64,000 nt of DNA, from assembly GCA_035578155.1 (NCBI GenBank), contig JAPWDM010000001.1, positions 85,895,150 through 85,959,149 on the forward strand, read 5' to 3'. The notes under the pieces are model-generated. The model did no database searches, was not told where the DNA came from, and saw only the letters and a program-made list of their open reading frames with translations. A program made the translations under genes and the position numbers. The DNA comes from Brachynemurus nebulosus. Taxonomy: Eukaryota > Arthropoda > Insecta > Neuroptera > Myrmeleontidae. Numbering within the stretch: position 1 is the stretch's first letter; each line of letters starts with the position of its first letter. Below, piece after piece: positions 1 to 11,500 of this stretch.

Positions 1-2643
1 GTGTTCTTGAAAATATAGTGTACATACGCCGGGTTAATTGAATGGTACGATTTCCCGTTGACATAGATATATTCCGGATATATTGGATGATCCGCTGGAG
101 GTGCACTTATTGCAATGTGAGTGCCATCAACGATTCCAACTATGCCAGGCATACCAAATTTTTCATAAAATCTTTAAAAAAAGCGAAACATAATATAATA
201 ATTGTAATAGTGTATACACCAAGGGATTAAAATATAATTTTTAGGTAATCTCGAGTATGAAGTATGTTGCCAAAGGGCCTGTGAAAGCCTGCAGGCAACA
301 ATTCACACGAGGAATAAAAAAAAGACACTTGTGTTAGTCCTGTGGCGTATATATTATTTTTTGCAATTCCGAATAATTTAAAATTATTAAAATTAAGAAA
401 AAATTGATTAAATGTTACTCAAATTATATGAAATTATATTACATCAAGTATACTTTGAATAAAAATCAGTATAATTTTGAATAAATTGTACAATACAATA
501 TACAAATTAATTATTTATCTTTATCTACAAGTTTGAATTTGTTTATTATTTTAAATTATTCAGCAACGTTATTTAATTTAAGTTAGATTTCGCTTGCTGA
601 TTGGTGATGCTTTATAATTTCTGCTTGTTGGTTGGCTTAAAAGTGGGAGAAAAAATATTTTTAGTCCCTTGGGACTAATTGTAAAAGTGACACTATTATG
701 AGGGACTATATCATGTATTTCAGCCCCGGAATTACAAAAAATAATATAAGAAACGCTTATTTATTTGTGAGTAACGTACCTTCTTGTAACAGTTGTTAAT
801 TCAGCCGGAGAATTAGGAAATTTTATCCATCTTTCCGCTAAATTATTATTAATTGCATCCGTTACTAGCTTAATAGAATTGCTCACTGATTTTTGTGACA
901 TTGGTACAGAAATATCTTGTCCGACAGATTGTTGGTAGCCGCCTTGTGCATAAAATCGCAATGTTGTAAAAATCTTTAATAAAAAATAAAAAAGAATCAA
1001 GGTAAATACCAGTAAATATAATATAGCAAATCTGAGTTGACAATAAGGGCAATAAAATTTTACAAGTCAGTTTTACACTGGAACAAAATATTTAGTGAAT
1101 ATAGTTAAATATCGTTTTTAAAGTTCCTACGTGAGTACATGTAAGATAAAAAAGTATGTACAAAATCATAATTTTGTACTTTCCCATATTTTTTTTTCAT
1201 AAAACTGAATGCGTAAACTCGAACACGAAACTTATATCAAATTTCAGTATAGATGAAATAATAATTGTAATATGCAGATAATTTATATGAGTAATAAACC
1301 TAATAATAAAATTGAGTTGCTGGTATGAATGGATTTTGGATGTTTTTTTTCTTTATATTGTGGTTTTCGATATGATAATGTGATCGATTAGCAAAAATAA
1401 AATTATGTGTTGTCAGTGTATATTACTGGTTGTCAGGCATTACATTGTTCTTAACTGCTCTAAAATTACGGTCACTACGGTAACTGTTTGCTACGTTTTT
1501 GTATTTTAATTTTTCAGTTTATATTAAAATATATTTCCATTTAAATGTGCTATTTATTCTGTCATAATTCTAGTTACCTTTAAGCTACATTTTTTAATTC
1601 AAATGTAAATATTTAACCAAATACGGAAAAAATGTAGGTATATTTAATTCAAATAAATCAATTTTTGTTCCTGTTTTGTGTTTATTTTCAAATTTATGGT
1701 TAAATTTTAATTTATGCCACATAAGTGTCAAATGTATTGTACAAATTGTATGTAGGTATGTGTACAAATTTATTTTATTAATTATTTCTTATTATTCTCC
1801 AAAAATTTGTTTTAAAAACCTTAAACATCAGTTTTTAAATGTATTTCATTTCTGCACGATTTTTTTTTTTTTTTTTTTTTTGTATGTAAATCTGACTTTG
1901 GAAATTAGGTCAGCTAGACAAAAATGAATTTATCTGATTTGCCATACTCGTTGTCCTTTATTACTAACAGCCAATCATAATTTTTAAAATTTTATTACTA
2001 GTCAACTTTCTTCTCGAAATTGGCGGATAATACATACTACGCTTACAACTGTTACACTGTTAATTTATACGTGAAATTAAGTAAACTTGGTCTGACGTCA
2101 TTAAACAAATACAACAAATTAATCAAAAGTAGACATACCAAAATTTTCTGTCTTTTCTCCTTTTTGTTATTCTTATAATTATTAGAATAACTATAGTAAT
2201 CTAAAATTGTACGTATAATTTTGTTTCATTTGTTAATGACGTTAAAGCAACTTTAGATAATTTCGTCTATATCTACGCATCCACGTAAATGGGGTAAGTG
2301 GTATGGTATTAATTAAATTAACGTGTATAAATTTTTCCATTTAAACACAGTTCAAAATGGGGAATAAAACGAAATTCCTTAATATCGTCCACATAAAAAA
2401 AAAAAAAATAAATAACGAAAACTTACTCTGCTTGCAGCTGTGAGGGACGATGCCCTTGTCGTAGGTGGAAGATGGATACGAAGGTCTTCAATTAAATTAT
2501 GTACGCATTTGTTTATTTAATCTAAACAATGCGTCACTATAATCAAACGGATTGTTTTGGTGACGAATTATTCTATTACGATTTAACTGACGACGGTTTC
2601 GTTGTTCAATTAAAATCAAATTAAAATTATTAAAATGATCCAT
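1..2643 (-). pseudogene. PIF/Harbinger transposase (HARBI1-like), three exons, cut by the window edge
   Basis: Harbinger-type DDE transposase read on the minus strand. Exon 1 (2643 to 2427) starts MDHFNNFNLI and ends at donor GTAAGT. Exon 2 (973 to 780) encodes LRFYAQGGYQQSVGQD and ISVPMSQKSVSN, ending at donor GTACGT. Exon 3 (171 to beyond base 1) encodes FYEKFGMPGIVGIVDGTHIA, which carries the first catalytic Asp of the family. The exon 2 to 3 join falls inside an Arg codon and keeps the frame, which supports the splice model. Exon 1 has one frameshift near 2494 (the frame before it runs into TAA). The later catalytic residues lie outside the window. Introns of about 1.45 kb and 0.6 kb hold nothing recognisable. 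The Myb/SANT gene at 6.4-7.5 kb has the same orientation and could be the accessory protein of this element; that is inference. Confidence 0.8.
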
Positions 2644-2649
2644 TTTTTT

Positions 2650-3500
2650 AAAAACTATAAACAATTCCAAAAAATAATGAATTTACAACACTAAGGAAAG
2701 AACAATATATTGTATAAGGAAAATATTAAATTTAAAATTAAATTAGTTCATAATAAATATGATATAATAATAAAATGTAATAATTAAAAATATATGTACT
2801 TATAAATGATTGATACAAAATAATTAAAATATACGTAAATAAAAACGATAAAATATAAATAATTGAATAAAATAGTATAAAATAATAAAAAAAAATATGT
2901 TAAAATGAATTGGATTGAAGTAAAAGGCTGATTATATAATTTTAAAGATTTCTGAAATGAATAAACGCACGCGAAAACAAAATTGAAATGGTTAAAAATT
3001 TAAAATGAAACTTATTAAAGAAACTAAATTAGAAATGTAACTTTCTCTTTTGCAATATGTTTCTTAAATAGCAATAAATAAAATTTATGACCATAATACA
3101 CTTTTTTAAAAACCCTTTCAAGAGCAATAAATCCAAAGAACAAAATTAACAAGCCCTTAATAAGAATAAAGGACCGGTCCGACCGGTACGGCTGATCGTT
3201 ACGTGCCCGCATTTTGCCCGCAAAATGGCACGTGGCACAATGCGGTCAAATTCAACATTCACACCGAAACGGGTAAGTCATAAAAACTATTTTTATAAAA
3301 ATATAATAGAACCGACAAGTGGACAAACGTGTCAAGAATAAAAGGCTTTGAAATTGTAGGCATACAGGGCCATAAAATTATGTATATTTGTAAAAATATT
3401 TTTTGTCTATTTACAGTTAAATGCAAAATCTGGAATTCCCAAAAAATTTTATTACATACTTCTTTTATGAATAGCGAAGGATTTGTAAAAATAAAAATAT
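2650..3500. other. AT-rich stretch without a recognisable gene
   Basis: Bases 2650-3170 are very AT-rich and have no coherent frame. A short GC-richer patch near 3175-3250 (ggaccggtccgaccggt and nearby) is a local imperfect palindrome. Open frames here are short, overlap on both strands and match no family I know. Confidence 0.4.
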
Positions 3501-4102
3501 TAGGTCGTTGCAAAAGTTCGGTTTTTGAATACTTTATTGCCTAAAAATACATCAAATAAAATTACAATTTTTAATCAAAATATTCCTCGAATTTTCCACA
3601 ACTCTTGCCCATTTTTCGGGTAACAAATGTAACTATATCGCGGCGATAAAAGCTTTCGTCTTTGGAGGCAATAAAATCATCCACTACTTTTTTTACTTCT
3701 TTGAAGTTTTTAAATTTTTGTCCAGATAAAACATGCTGCATTGAGCGAAACAAATGGAAGTCAGACGGAGCAATATCTGGGCTATACGCCGGATGTGGTA
3801 GGACTTCCCAGTTCAGTTTCAATATCGTGTCCGTAGTGGTTCAAGCGACATGCGGCCGCTTAACTTAAGCGGTTGACTAAACTAGTCAACTTAAGCGGTA
3901 TCTGACACACTCAGACACACTGCTATCCACATTTTTTTATACATATGCTTAGGGTTTGAGTACGACACTGCGATTTCAATAAATCACAAGAATTATATTA
4001 CTCAATATTACACCATATTATGCAATTTACAGGCAAATATTTCTTTTACTTTAAATGCTGTCGTCATTCGTACGTGCCCGCACGAACTTTTGCAACGACC
4101 TA
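3501..4102 (-). mobile_element. mariner-family internal deletion derivative
   Basis: A 0.6 kb element bounded by inverted repeats: TAGGTCGTTGCAAAAGTTCG at the left and its reverse complement CGAACTTTTGCAACGACCTA at the right, with TA at both outer edges as expected for the mariner target. It keeps only the 3' third of the transposase gene plus non-coding sequence, so it cannot move alone. A full-length relative with the same TIR could mobilise it. Confidence 0.85.
3571..3822 (-). pseudogene. mariner transposase, C-terminal fragment
   Basis: An 83-codon open frame, beginning MKLNWEVLPHPAYSPDIAPS and ending GKFEEYFD. The HPAYSPDIAPSDFHLF block is the third catalytic Asp region of mariner (DD34D), followed by the usual tail with RSMQHVLSGQKF and IASKDESFYRRDI. 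A mariner transposase is about 340-350 residues, so the DNA-binding domain and the first two catalytic Asp residues are missing. The Met shown is internal, not a true start. It lies wholly within the TIR-bounded element at 3501-4102. Confidence 0.88.
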
Positions 4103-4285
4103 ATACATATTAAAGGAAGAAAAAATAAGATGGATTTTATTGCATACTGATTGTAAATACCTTCTATTTTTTTTTTATAAACTGAAAATTATTTAAAAAA
4201 AATTTTTACTTAAAATATAATACATATTCAAAAAAACGCCGTGAGCAGCGGGGCCCCATCACGGTAGTCGAATTTTCCCCTTCAT

Positions 4286-4959
4286 CTTCGGTATTGAATG
4301 TTTACAAGCGAAATGTGATTGAAAGTCTACAACCGAATTGTCATTTTGTTGGTTTCAAAACTGGTGATGAGTGTTCGGCTGATCGAGGCTTTAAAAAAAG
4401 GTTTTAAGTATTTAAGGGCTGTGTCTCAGTAAATTTCAATTTTGTGCCGAAAACAGGTAGCAGAAAAAAAACCAACACAATTCGTCCGAGGGCATTCCTG
4501 CCCATGTTTATCCGCTAATTGCCTTTATGTTTTAGTTTTAAATATTAAAAAAGGACCTTAAATAGTGAACTGGAAGGCCTTTATAAAGATATTTTTTCTT
4601 TCAAAAAAAAAAATAAAAAAAATAAAAAATAAAAAATTATTTCTTCGGTATTGAGTGTCTACAAGCGAAATATAATTGAAAGTCCACAAGCGACTTGTAA
4701 TTTTGGTGGTTTCAAAACCGATAATGAGTGTCCGGTTGATCGGGGCTTAAAAAAAGATTTTAAGTTTTTAAGGGCTGAATCTCAGTAAATTTCAATTTTG
4801 TACCGATAGAAGTTAACAGGGAAAAAGCCAACACAATTCGTACGAGGGCATTTCTATCCATGCTTATCCGCCAATTGCCTTTGTGTTTTATTTTTAAATA
4901 TTAAAAAAGGAACTTAAATAGTAAACTGGAAGGCTTTTATGAAGATATTTTTTCTTTAC
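4286..4959. repeat. Two-copy tandem repeat, unit about 315 bp, period 357 bp
   Basis: Copy 1 (4286-4602) and copy 2 (4643-4959) both start CTTCGGTATTGA and end GATATTTTTTCTTT, separated by an A-rich spacer. They share blocks such as CTCAGTAAATTTCAATTTTG and CCAACACAATTCGT. Identity is high but clearly below 100%, so the duplication is not recent. No coding frame is conserved between the copies. Confidence 0.75.
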
Positions 4960-5204
4960 AAAAAAATCCAAAATTTCTATTTTATAAATAATAAAAATCC
5001 AAAATTCCTAAATAATAATTAAATAAATAAATAAACAGTGACTTTAATAACATTTTCAAATTACTTAATATATATGTATTTCATTTGTTAAAAAATTGTA
5101 TTCACTTTTTTTTAAATTTTTTAAAATTACTATTCGCCTACTTGTATTTAGAATAAACATAATGCTTTTAAAACACATTTAACAATAGAATTCAATTCCG
5201 ATGT

Positions 5205-6090
5205 AAAAATGGGAGAAGTGGGGGGAAAAGTGATGCGGACTCCCTACAAGGTACTAGCTGGATACTAACTGAATACACGTACAAAATTTCAGCCCTCTAG
5301 GTTTCCTTATGGAGTCTCTAGACGTGTTAGAAAACAAGCAAAAAAATTAAGGAAATATTGGCGTAAAAATCGTGGGGGTAAGGGTTAAAAGTTGAAACCT
5401 CCAAAAAACAGTGTCTGGCTATTAGCTTAACCTGTACACCAAATTTCAGCCCTCTAGGTTTATTTGGGGAGATTTTGACCCGAACGAAACTGTTAAAAAA
5501 CAAGAAAAATCATGTTCTTTTGGGTATAAAAATGGTGGGGGTAGGGGTTAAAAGTCGAGACCCCCAAAAGGCACCCCCTTGATACTAACTCAATCCGAAT
5601 ACAAAATTTCAGCCCTCTAGGTTTATTCGGGTGACCTGTGCGAGTGGTACAAACTTCGAAAACGTCGAAAATGCATGAAATTGTAGCTTAAAAATGAGGG
5701 GGGTGGGGGTAAAATATTAAAACCTCCAAAAAGCACAACCTAGGTACGAACTTTATCAACACACCAAATTTCAACCCTCTACGTTAATTCTGGGGGGCTG
5801 GGGGCCTGTTAGATCCAGCGAAAATCGTTTTTCCCCCCTCTACTCCCACCATATCATCCTAGGAAGCTGAATTTTGGATATGTTGTAGATAATTGACCGA
5901 AACATTATTTAAAACCGGTTTGAAAAAGTTTTATTGCTTTTCCGCCCCCCACCACCCCCTTAAAGGTCGGGTCAGAAAAAAAAATTGCCCAAAATTTGAC
6001 CCCACTTTGATAGTATGAGGTGCCTCGAAAATGAGCCCCATTTACCAAATTTCATCTCTTAACTTCCATAGGGGGGCCCTACACAAATTA
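5205..6090. repeat. Degenerate tandem array, period about 160 bp
   Basis: The block AAATTTCAGCCCTCTAGGTT recurs near 5287, 5444, 5608 and (as a variant) 5766, with a further weak copy near 6040. Each is followed by a G-rich stretch (GTGGGGGTAGGGGTTAAAA) and an A-rich segment. Spacings are 157, 164 and 158 bp. No translation is maintained through the units, so this is satellite-like or TE-derived non-coding repeat. Confidence 0.7.
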
Positions 6091-6102
6091 AAAGGTGGCG
6101 GG

Positions 6103-6105
<3 letters not shown>

Positions 6106-6147
<42 letters not shown>
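6106..6147. repeat. (TA)n microsatellite
   Basis: A perfect run of alternating T and A of about 42 bp, immediately after the 160-bp repeat array. Confidence 0.95.
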
Positions 6148-6151
<4 letters not shown>

Positions 6152-6427
6152 CATTTTTTTTTTCTACATATTCGTGTTCTACGGGTCCGAAAACGGATAG
6201 CGCCCCTACTCTCGCCTCTCGCAGCTCTTATCGTATAGACTGTATAAGTCTAATTTTTCGGAGAAAATTCGACTAAAAACACGCACGTATGTACATGTAC
6301 AAAAAAATATAAAATTCGATATTCAAATACGTGACAAAATAGATTGTAAAATTATTAAATCACTCTTCAGGGTTATGACCACTTGAAATATTTTAATTTT
6401 TTCAACCATAACGGCCTTTTTTTTAAA

Positions 6428-7535
6428 TCATGTTTTTGTTTTTTTTAGCCATACATTTTGCCTTAGTATTGTATTTTTTTCCTCCGTGGCTTTCGCTTGC
6501 CTTTCCAACATTTCTGCTGATTTCAGCTGAATGTCTATTAGAGTTGCTTTTTTTAAAGTTTTGTTTTTCCTCTCTAGAAACAAAATAAAATTGGTCATTA
6601 TATTATATAATTAAGTAGTTAAGATATTTAACATTTATACGTTCCGGAGTTGACATAGCTGCTGCTGGTGCCAGCGCAGCTGAAACCGTTGCTGGTGACG
6701 TTGGTGACAGCTGTACAGCTGCTGATGAAGTTGCTGCTGGTGACGGTGTAATTGACATCGCTGTTGATGCAAAGGCAGCAAAATTTGTGGAGGGCTGAGG
6801 TTCTACATCTGTAAAATACAGCAAAATATATCATCCTATTTTACCATCAATATTATACTGACTAATTTACATGTATAGTAAAATTTGAAATTTAATTGTT
6901 TATATTTTATTTACCTATACGTTGGCATGAAGAATTGGCCACTTCTGTGACAATATTCGCCACTGGTTCCGTCTCTTCCGCTTTTTCAGCTGCCGTTCTC
7001 TGTAATAATATTTAAAATAAAGTATATGCAATAATTAAACTAGCAAATAGATATACAAACCGATTTCGGAACACCGAACTCTTGCGTTTCCTTATGCCCC
7101 GTCACAGTTGTCCGCCCAATTAAATTTACAATTCTCCTCTTTAGTGGACTTAAAAAAACTGCATCTGTTTCACCGCCCCCTGTCTTATTTATTTCCCTGT
7201 TAATGTGGGCCGCTTTCTCCTTTGCCACTCTTTTCATATCTTACCAAGTCTAAAGCATTGTAAGAAACACCAAAAATTATAAAACTATACTACTGTTTTC
7301 AAGAATAAAAAATTATTACCTTTTTCCATTCGTCTATCGATCTATTTCGTACTCCATCACCAACCGATTCTACTAGAACTTTTAACTCTTCCCACAAACG
7401 TTTACCGTCTTCGAAGATAAATGACGGTGATAATTTCTTTAATAATTGGGGATAACTCTCCATAAACTCTACTATTACCATCTTTTGGTCACGCGTGACC
7501 TTCCTTGATCTTTTGATCATTGAATTTTGAGCCAT
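6428..7535 (-). pseudogene. Myb/SANT-like DNA-binding protein (zeste-type), five exons, one nonsense codon
   Basis: Minus-strand gene model joining 7535-7320, 7249-7061, 6999-6921, 6808-6641 and 6573-6428. Every intron is GT-AG and the phases agree through all joins. Residues 1-100 form a trihelix of Myb/SANT type: RDQKMVIVEFMESYPQLL, then RLWEELKVLVESVGDG, then AAHINREINKTGGG, a pattern common in insect proteins labelled regulatory protein zeste. The middle is low-complexity Pro/Thr/Ser/Ala. The end (LIDIQLKSAEMLERQAKA) looks like a coiled coil. A TAA at 7241-7243 interrupts the third helix region, between TW and DMKRVAKEK. Proteins of this type often accompany Harbinger transposases and bind their ends. 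The HARBI1-like gene upstream in the window fits that, but common ownership is inference. Confidence 0.75.
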
Positions 7536-7539
7536 TTCA

Positions 7540-8093
7540 AAAAATTTAGTTATTAAAATAGAACTTAAAAATTCTTAAAAAAAATAAACAACAAAAATAA
7601 AAGAAACAACAATAAAAGAAACAACAAAAAAGAAAATAAATATCTACTAAAATTAATAAAAAATACTAAAATGGCAACACTAAAATACAATATAAATTTT
7701 TATAAAAATAATAAAATATAAAAAAATAAGTGAAAAATAGAAAAATATTGATTATTCAAAATTTAAAATGATAAAAAAAAAATATAAAAATAAGTAACAA
7801 TGTTTTTAAGATCAAAAAAGAACGCACGTAACTGAAGAAGGTTGACAGAGTAATGAATTTAAAAATTTTTTAAGAAATTTAAAAAAATGTACGATTTAGT
7901 AAAAATGTATGTTTACTATTTGTTAGTTTAATAAATTCGTCAAGTGCATGTTTTTGACACGCACTAAGTAATGTCACCTCAGTGAAAGTTAATTTATGAT
8001 TTTTTGGCTCGTTTTTTAAGTACAGTGAGAATACAGCCCTCTTGCGTTTATTCAATATATGCATGTACAACTCTATAATTTTATTATATTATA

Positions 8094-8133
<40 letters not shown>

Positions 8134-8570
8134 TTTTCCCCCACTATAATCACACAACGAGATTAATGTGTCATCCTTCGGTGACATAAAAATCAATAAA
8201 ACATCGGTCAAAGTTGGGTCAAAGTATTGTCCGAAAATATTTTAATTTATTGCACCCTTATAGCACAGGGTCAACACTAGCATTTCCTAACGTGCTGTTT
8301 CTTAAGTGTGTTTACTGCACCTTCTTAAAATAAGTCAAGCATAGCACGTTCAAAATATTCAATACTACGGTTTTTAAAAAAACGTGTGATTTTAAGGAGT
8401 GACGTCACAAACTTCTTATATCGGCACGCGTGCAGTTTTAACAGATTTCAATACTAACGATCCAGGTGTGTTTGCCATTACACCAACGATCCTGTGCTCG
8501 ACAGCCACCCGACCCAGACAATCATTCAACCATCTATGTATATTGGTACTCTCTCTAATGCGAAAAACTT
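7540..8570. other. Mostly non-coding AT-rich stretch with a short ATT run
   Basis: Only short unconvincing frames are present. An (ATT)n microsatellite lies at 8095-8130. Bases 8150-8570 are of more average composition but contain no family-level signal; a 67-codon minus frame at 8416-8619 overlaps the adjoining hairpin and is probably chance. Confidence 0.4.
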
Positions 8571-8572
8571 TA

Positions 8573-8710
8573 CCCTGCGGGTCTCGTTTTTGCAACATTT
8601 TCTCGGTCAGTAAAAGCAACTTACCGAACTTATATATAATAGTATTTTACAAGTTCGGTAAGATGCTTTTAGTGATCGAGAAAAATGTTGCGAAAACGAG
8701 ACCCGCAGGG
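8573..8710. repeat. Long hairpin, arms about 59 bp
   Basis: Left arm 8573-8631 begins CCCTGCGGGTCTCGTTTTTG. Right arm 8651-8710 ends with the matching CGAAAACGAGACCCGCAGGG. The loop is about 19 bp (atatataatagtattttac). The arms differ at only a few positions. A transcript would fold into a long stem; as DNA it resembles a small fold-back element. No terminal target duplication was identified. Confidence 0.8.
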
Positions 8711-9176
8711 TCTAGTTTTTGCAATTTTCGGATCGTGTCTTCGCATTACTTAACGCCTCGTGTATTGTATAATAATATAGGTGAAATTTAGAACTATGTT
8801 ATTACATAGAATGCCATGAATAAATATTATAAATTTTTGTAGCAACTATGATACGAATCTTTGTAGTGATAATTGACAACTATATTTGTAAATAAAAAAT
8901 TAAGTGTCAATATTTAATTGGCGTGAATATTTTTTTGAATTTTCTATTAAAAAAAAATTGAGGAAAATAGTTTGTTAAACTATAATATTAGTGAGAATAA
9001 TGAAATTGATGAAGCATTTTAATTTTGGCGGCAAATTTATTCTCGTAGAATGAAAGGAAGATTATGAAAACACAGAAAATTTTAATGCTTGTACAACCTT
9101 TTGAAATGTCAATAAAACATGAAGACTTATGGCAACAATAATATTAATAATGTGCAAACGAGTGAAAATTTTCATA

Positions 9177-9364
9177 TTAAGCGATTAATTTTTCTAATTG
9201 TTCAAATTGTACTTTTAATTTCAATATAAATAAATAATTACAATCATTTTTGAGCTAATTTCACTTACCGCTTTCCTATTCACTTACCGGGCATTTATTT
9301 TACTTACTGCATTGTCAGTTTTTAGTTTCCATGGATATAAGCAAACGTTCGGGAAATGTAACTT
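9177..9364 (-). repeat. Dispersed repeat, copy A (inverted relative to 37.5 kb)
   Basis: About 188 bp matching 37495-37683 in reverse complement. Shared landmarks are ATATCCATGGA, TTCACTTACC and the AT-rich ATTTATTTATATTGAAATT block (in the orientation of the other copy). GGTAAGTGAA-type units recur inside it. No coding frame. Confidence 0.7.
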
Positions 9365-9510
9365 AGTTTTTTGCGCCAATTTACTAATTTAAAATTGAAC
9401 AGTTTTTTTTACGATTTTCAAAAATTTATTAAAAATTAATTAGTTAATACGTAAAAACAAAGCATTTAGAATCATTTTTTAATTGCAGTCAAGTACCGTA
9501 TTATTTTATA

Positions 9511-10041
9511 TACAGTCTGTTAAGTAAGATCGTGGTCGACCATACTCACAAATGGTAAAAGTTTTTCTCTAAATATTTTGTGAGCAGATAGAGTGAACCT
9601 TTGTCTACCATGCACTTTAAAGAAAGATTCAGTTGTTTGTCTTTTGTTAGAATAACAAATGAAGAACCATGGGTGCCAAATACGCGACACAAATGCCAAA
9701 TCTGGCATCGTTACATTCGACTGGCCATCACAGTCGCCCGATACCAATCCGATTAGGTCACATATCAAGTACAAACTTCGAGGAAAACGCATATATACAT
9801 TTAAAGCAGTTAACTCGCGAGATTCGTCTCAATCTAAAAAATTGAAATCTAAGAAATTCGTCAATTTAACTAAAAGTATGCCTCGAAAATAGCGTCATCA
9901 CCGGCGATTATCGACGCCGACCTTATTAAGCTAATTGCGTCCTAGCCCTCATCAAGTGGAACGTATATATGTATTCCAAAATTTTTTTAAATAAATTTTT
10001 ATATAAATTATTTCGATTACGATCTTACTTAACAGACTGTA
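9511..10041 (+). mobile_element. Tc1-like element, internally deleted relic
   Basis: Bounded by inverted repeats TACAGTCTGTTAAGTAAGAT at the left and its complement ending ATCTTACTTAACAGACTGTA at the right, with TA at the edges. The middle keeps the last catalytic region on the plus strand: FDWPSQSPDTNPIRSHIKYK, equivalent to the WPxQSPDLNPIE block of Tc1, followed by a tail ending KSMPRK. The canonical Glu is Arg in this copy (NPIR), so catalysis is lost even apart from the deletion. Total 531 bp, against about 1.6 kb for a complete element. Confidence 0.82.
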
Positions 10042-10141
10042 CTTGATGGTGCAATTACATACGAACGATACAAATTTTCAAACTGATAATACTGTGTAGA
10101 TAAATCTATAGTGAACTAAATAATAGTATATTGTACAATAA

Positions 10142-10240
10142 GTGGGAAAAGAGGCTTATTTCTTACGAATATGAGTTTGTTGCGCGAGCCCGCAGGGCCA
10201 GTGCAACAGTTCATATGAGTGAGAAATAAGCTTTTCCCAC
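10142..10240. repeat. Hairpin with a GC-rich apex, arms about 40 bp
   Basis: The left arm starts GTGGGAAAAGAGGCTTATTT and the right arm ends AAATAAGCTTTTCCCAC. The apex contains GCGAGCCCGCAGGGCC, a motif similar to the base of the hairpin at 8573-8710. Non-coding. Confidence 0.75.
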
Positions 10241-10495
10241 GTATTTACACTATACTTTTTCTACGAACACATTATTTTTTCGTAAAATTTACATTAACAC
10301 TTTTACAAGGAGAGGGCACGACCTCGGAAATTGACTTTGGGATGGGATTTCGCAGGATTATAGTCCCTTAGAAGATTAATCAGTTGTGAAAATATAAAGA
10401 CCCATTGACCAGTCAATTTCGAGAAAAACGCTTTTAAAATTCTAGCTTCATTTACTGTATGTTTATATATGAGATATTTGAATCTCAAATCAACA

Positions 10496-10586
10496 GTTAC
10501 CGTAGCTCAGTCGGTAGCGGCGTGTCTCGATGGTAAGCTGTCATAGTGGCAACGAGGGCACGGGTTCGATTCCGACTTCAAGTAAT
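10496..10586 (+). repeat. tRNA-derived sequence (SINE-like), left palindrome arm
   Basis: Contains an A-box (TAGCTCAGTCGG, 10503-10514) and a B-box (GGTTCGATTCC, 10563-10573) of the RNA polymerase III internal promoter. The D-stem partner is degenerate (GCTC against GCGG), the acceptor stem pairs only weakly and no CCA-ready end is evident, so it is not a normal tRNA gene. The A-to-B spacing is longer than in most tRNAs. A tRNA-derived SINE head or a tRNA pseudogene are both possible. Confidence 0.6.
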
Positions 10587-11218
10587 TTTCTTTTTTTATT
10601 TTGTTAATTAAATATTAAAATTAATAAATTTCAAAAATAAATAATTATTTCTAACAATAAATATCATAAATTAAAATGTAATTGTATTTTTTCTTAATTC
10701 GTAACCATTTACTTAATAATTTTTTAATAAGTATCTATCTGACTTTTCTTACATAGGTATGTAAATAATAAAACTATCAAAACCATTTTTTAATTAAAAA
10801 AATTAAGAATTTTATTTATTATAAATTTACTTATAATTATATGCAAGTACCGGAATGATAATTTTTATAAAAACATTCAAAATAGAAAATATTTTCGCAT
10901 CTTGCACAGTTGATAAATGATGATTTTGTACACCAACATTATCATTTGAAACGATTTTGGATTCCCTTTAACATAAATAATTAACAGTAAATTTTAATTG
11001 CTACAAACTTTTCATTGTGACTAGGGTACAAATTTTGATCTGACTGTAAAAATACCTGAAGGTAACGCCTAACGGTAAATCTACTGAATAGCCCCTTATT
11101 ACAAGCACACAAATATTTTACAATTACATTTTAATTTATGATATTTATTGTTAGAAATAATTATTTATTTTTGAAATTTATTAATTTTAATATTTAATTA
11201 ACAAAATAAAAAAAGAAA

Positions 11219-11310
11219 ATTACTTGAAGTCGGAATTGAACCCGTGCCCTCGTTGCCACTATGACAGCTTACCATCGAGACACGCTGCTACCGACTGAGC
11301 TACGGTAACT
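11219..11310 (-). repeat. tRNA-derived sequence (SINE-like), right palindrome arm
   Basis: Inverted copy of the block at 10496-10586. The A-box is intact. The B-box reads GGTTCAATTCC here, a G to A change at the otherwise conserved GGTTCGA. The two pol III-like units face each other across the palindrome centre. Confidence 0.6.
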
Positions 11311-11500
11311 GTTGATTTGAGATTCAAATATCTCATATATAAACATACAGTAAATGAAGCTAGAATTTTAAAAGCGTTTTTCTCGAAATTGACTGGCCAA
11401 TGGGTCTTTATATTTTCACAATTGATTAATCTTCTAAGGGACTATAATCCTGCGAAATCCCATCCCAAAGTCAATTTCCGAGGTCGTGCCCTCTCCTTGT

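Larger units (their letters stand above)
10305..11500. repeat. 1.2 kb palindrome (fold-back element), arms about 385 bp
   Basis: Left arm 10305-10687 and right arm 11115-11500 are near-identical in reverse complement, with a spacer of about 427 bp. The outer edge reads ACAAGGAGAGGGCACGACCT in the left arm. Each arm carries the same 61-codon open frame (RFKYLIYKHTVNEARILKAF) and the same tRNA-like block. The frame has no relatives I recognise and its conservation is explained by the arm duplication. The few differences between arms suggest recent formation or gene conversion. Confidence 0.85.

Noticed and set aside
3329..3544. 71-codon plus-strand ORF
   Set aside because: It overlaps an equally long minus-strand frame, crosses the mariner boundary at 3501 and has no recognisable domain.
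8416..8619. 67-codon minus-strand ORF beside the hairpin
   Set aside because: It shares its end with the hairpin arm, has no domain and an unconvincing composition.
10496..10586. Functional tRNA gene
   Set aside because: A- and B-boxes are present, but the D-stem and acceptor stem do not pair properly and the box spacing is too long, so it is called tRNA-derived repeat.
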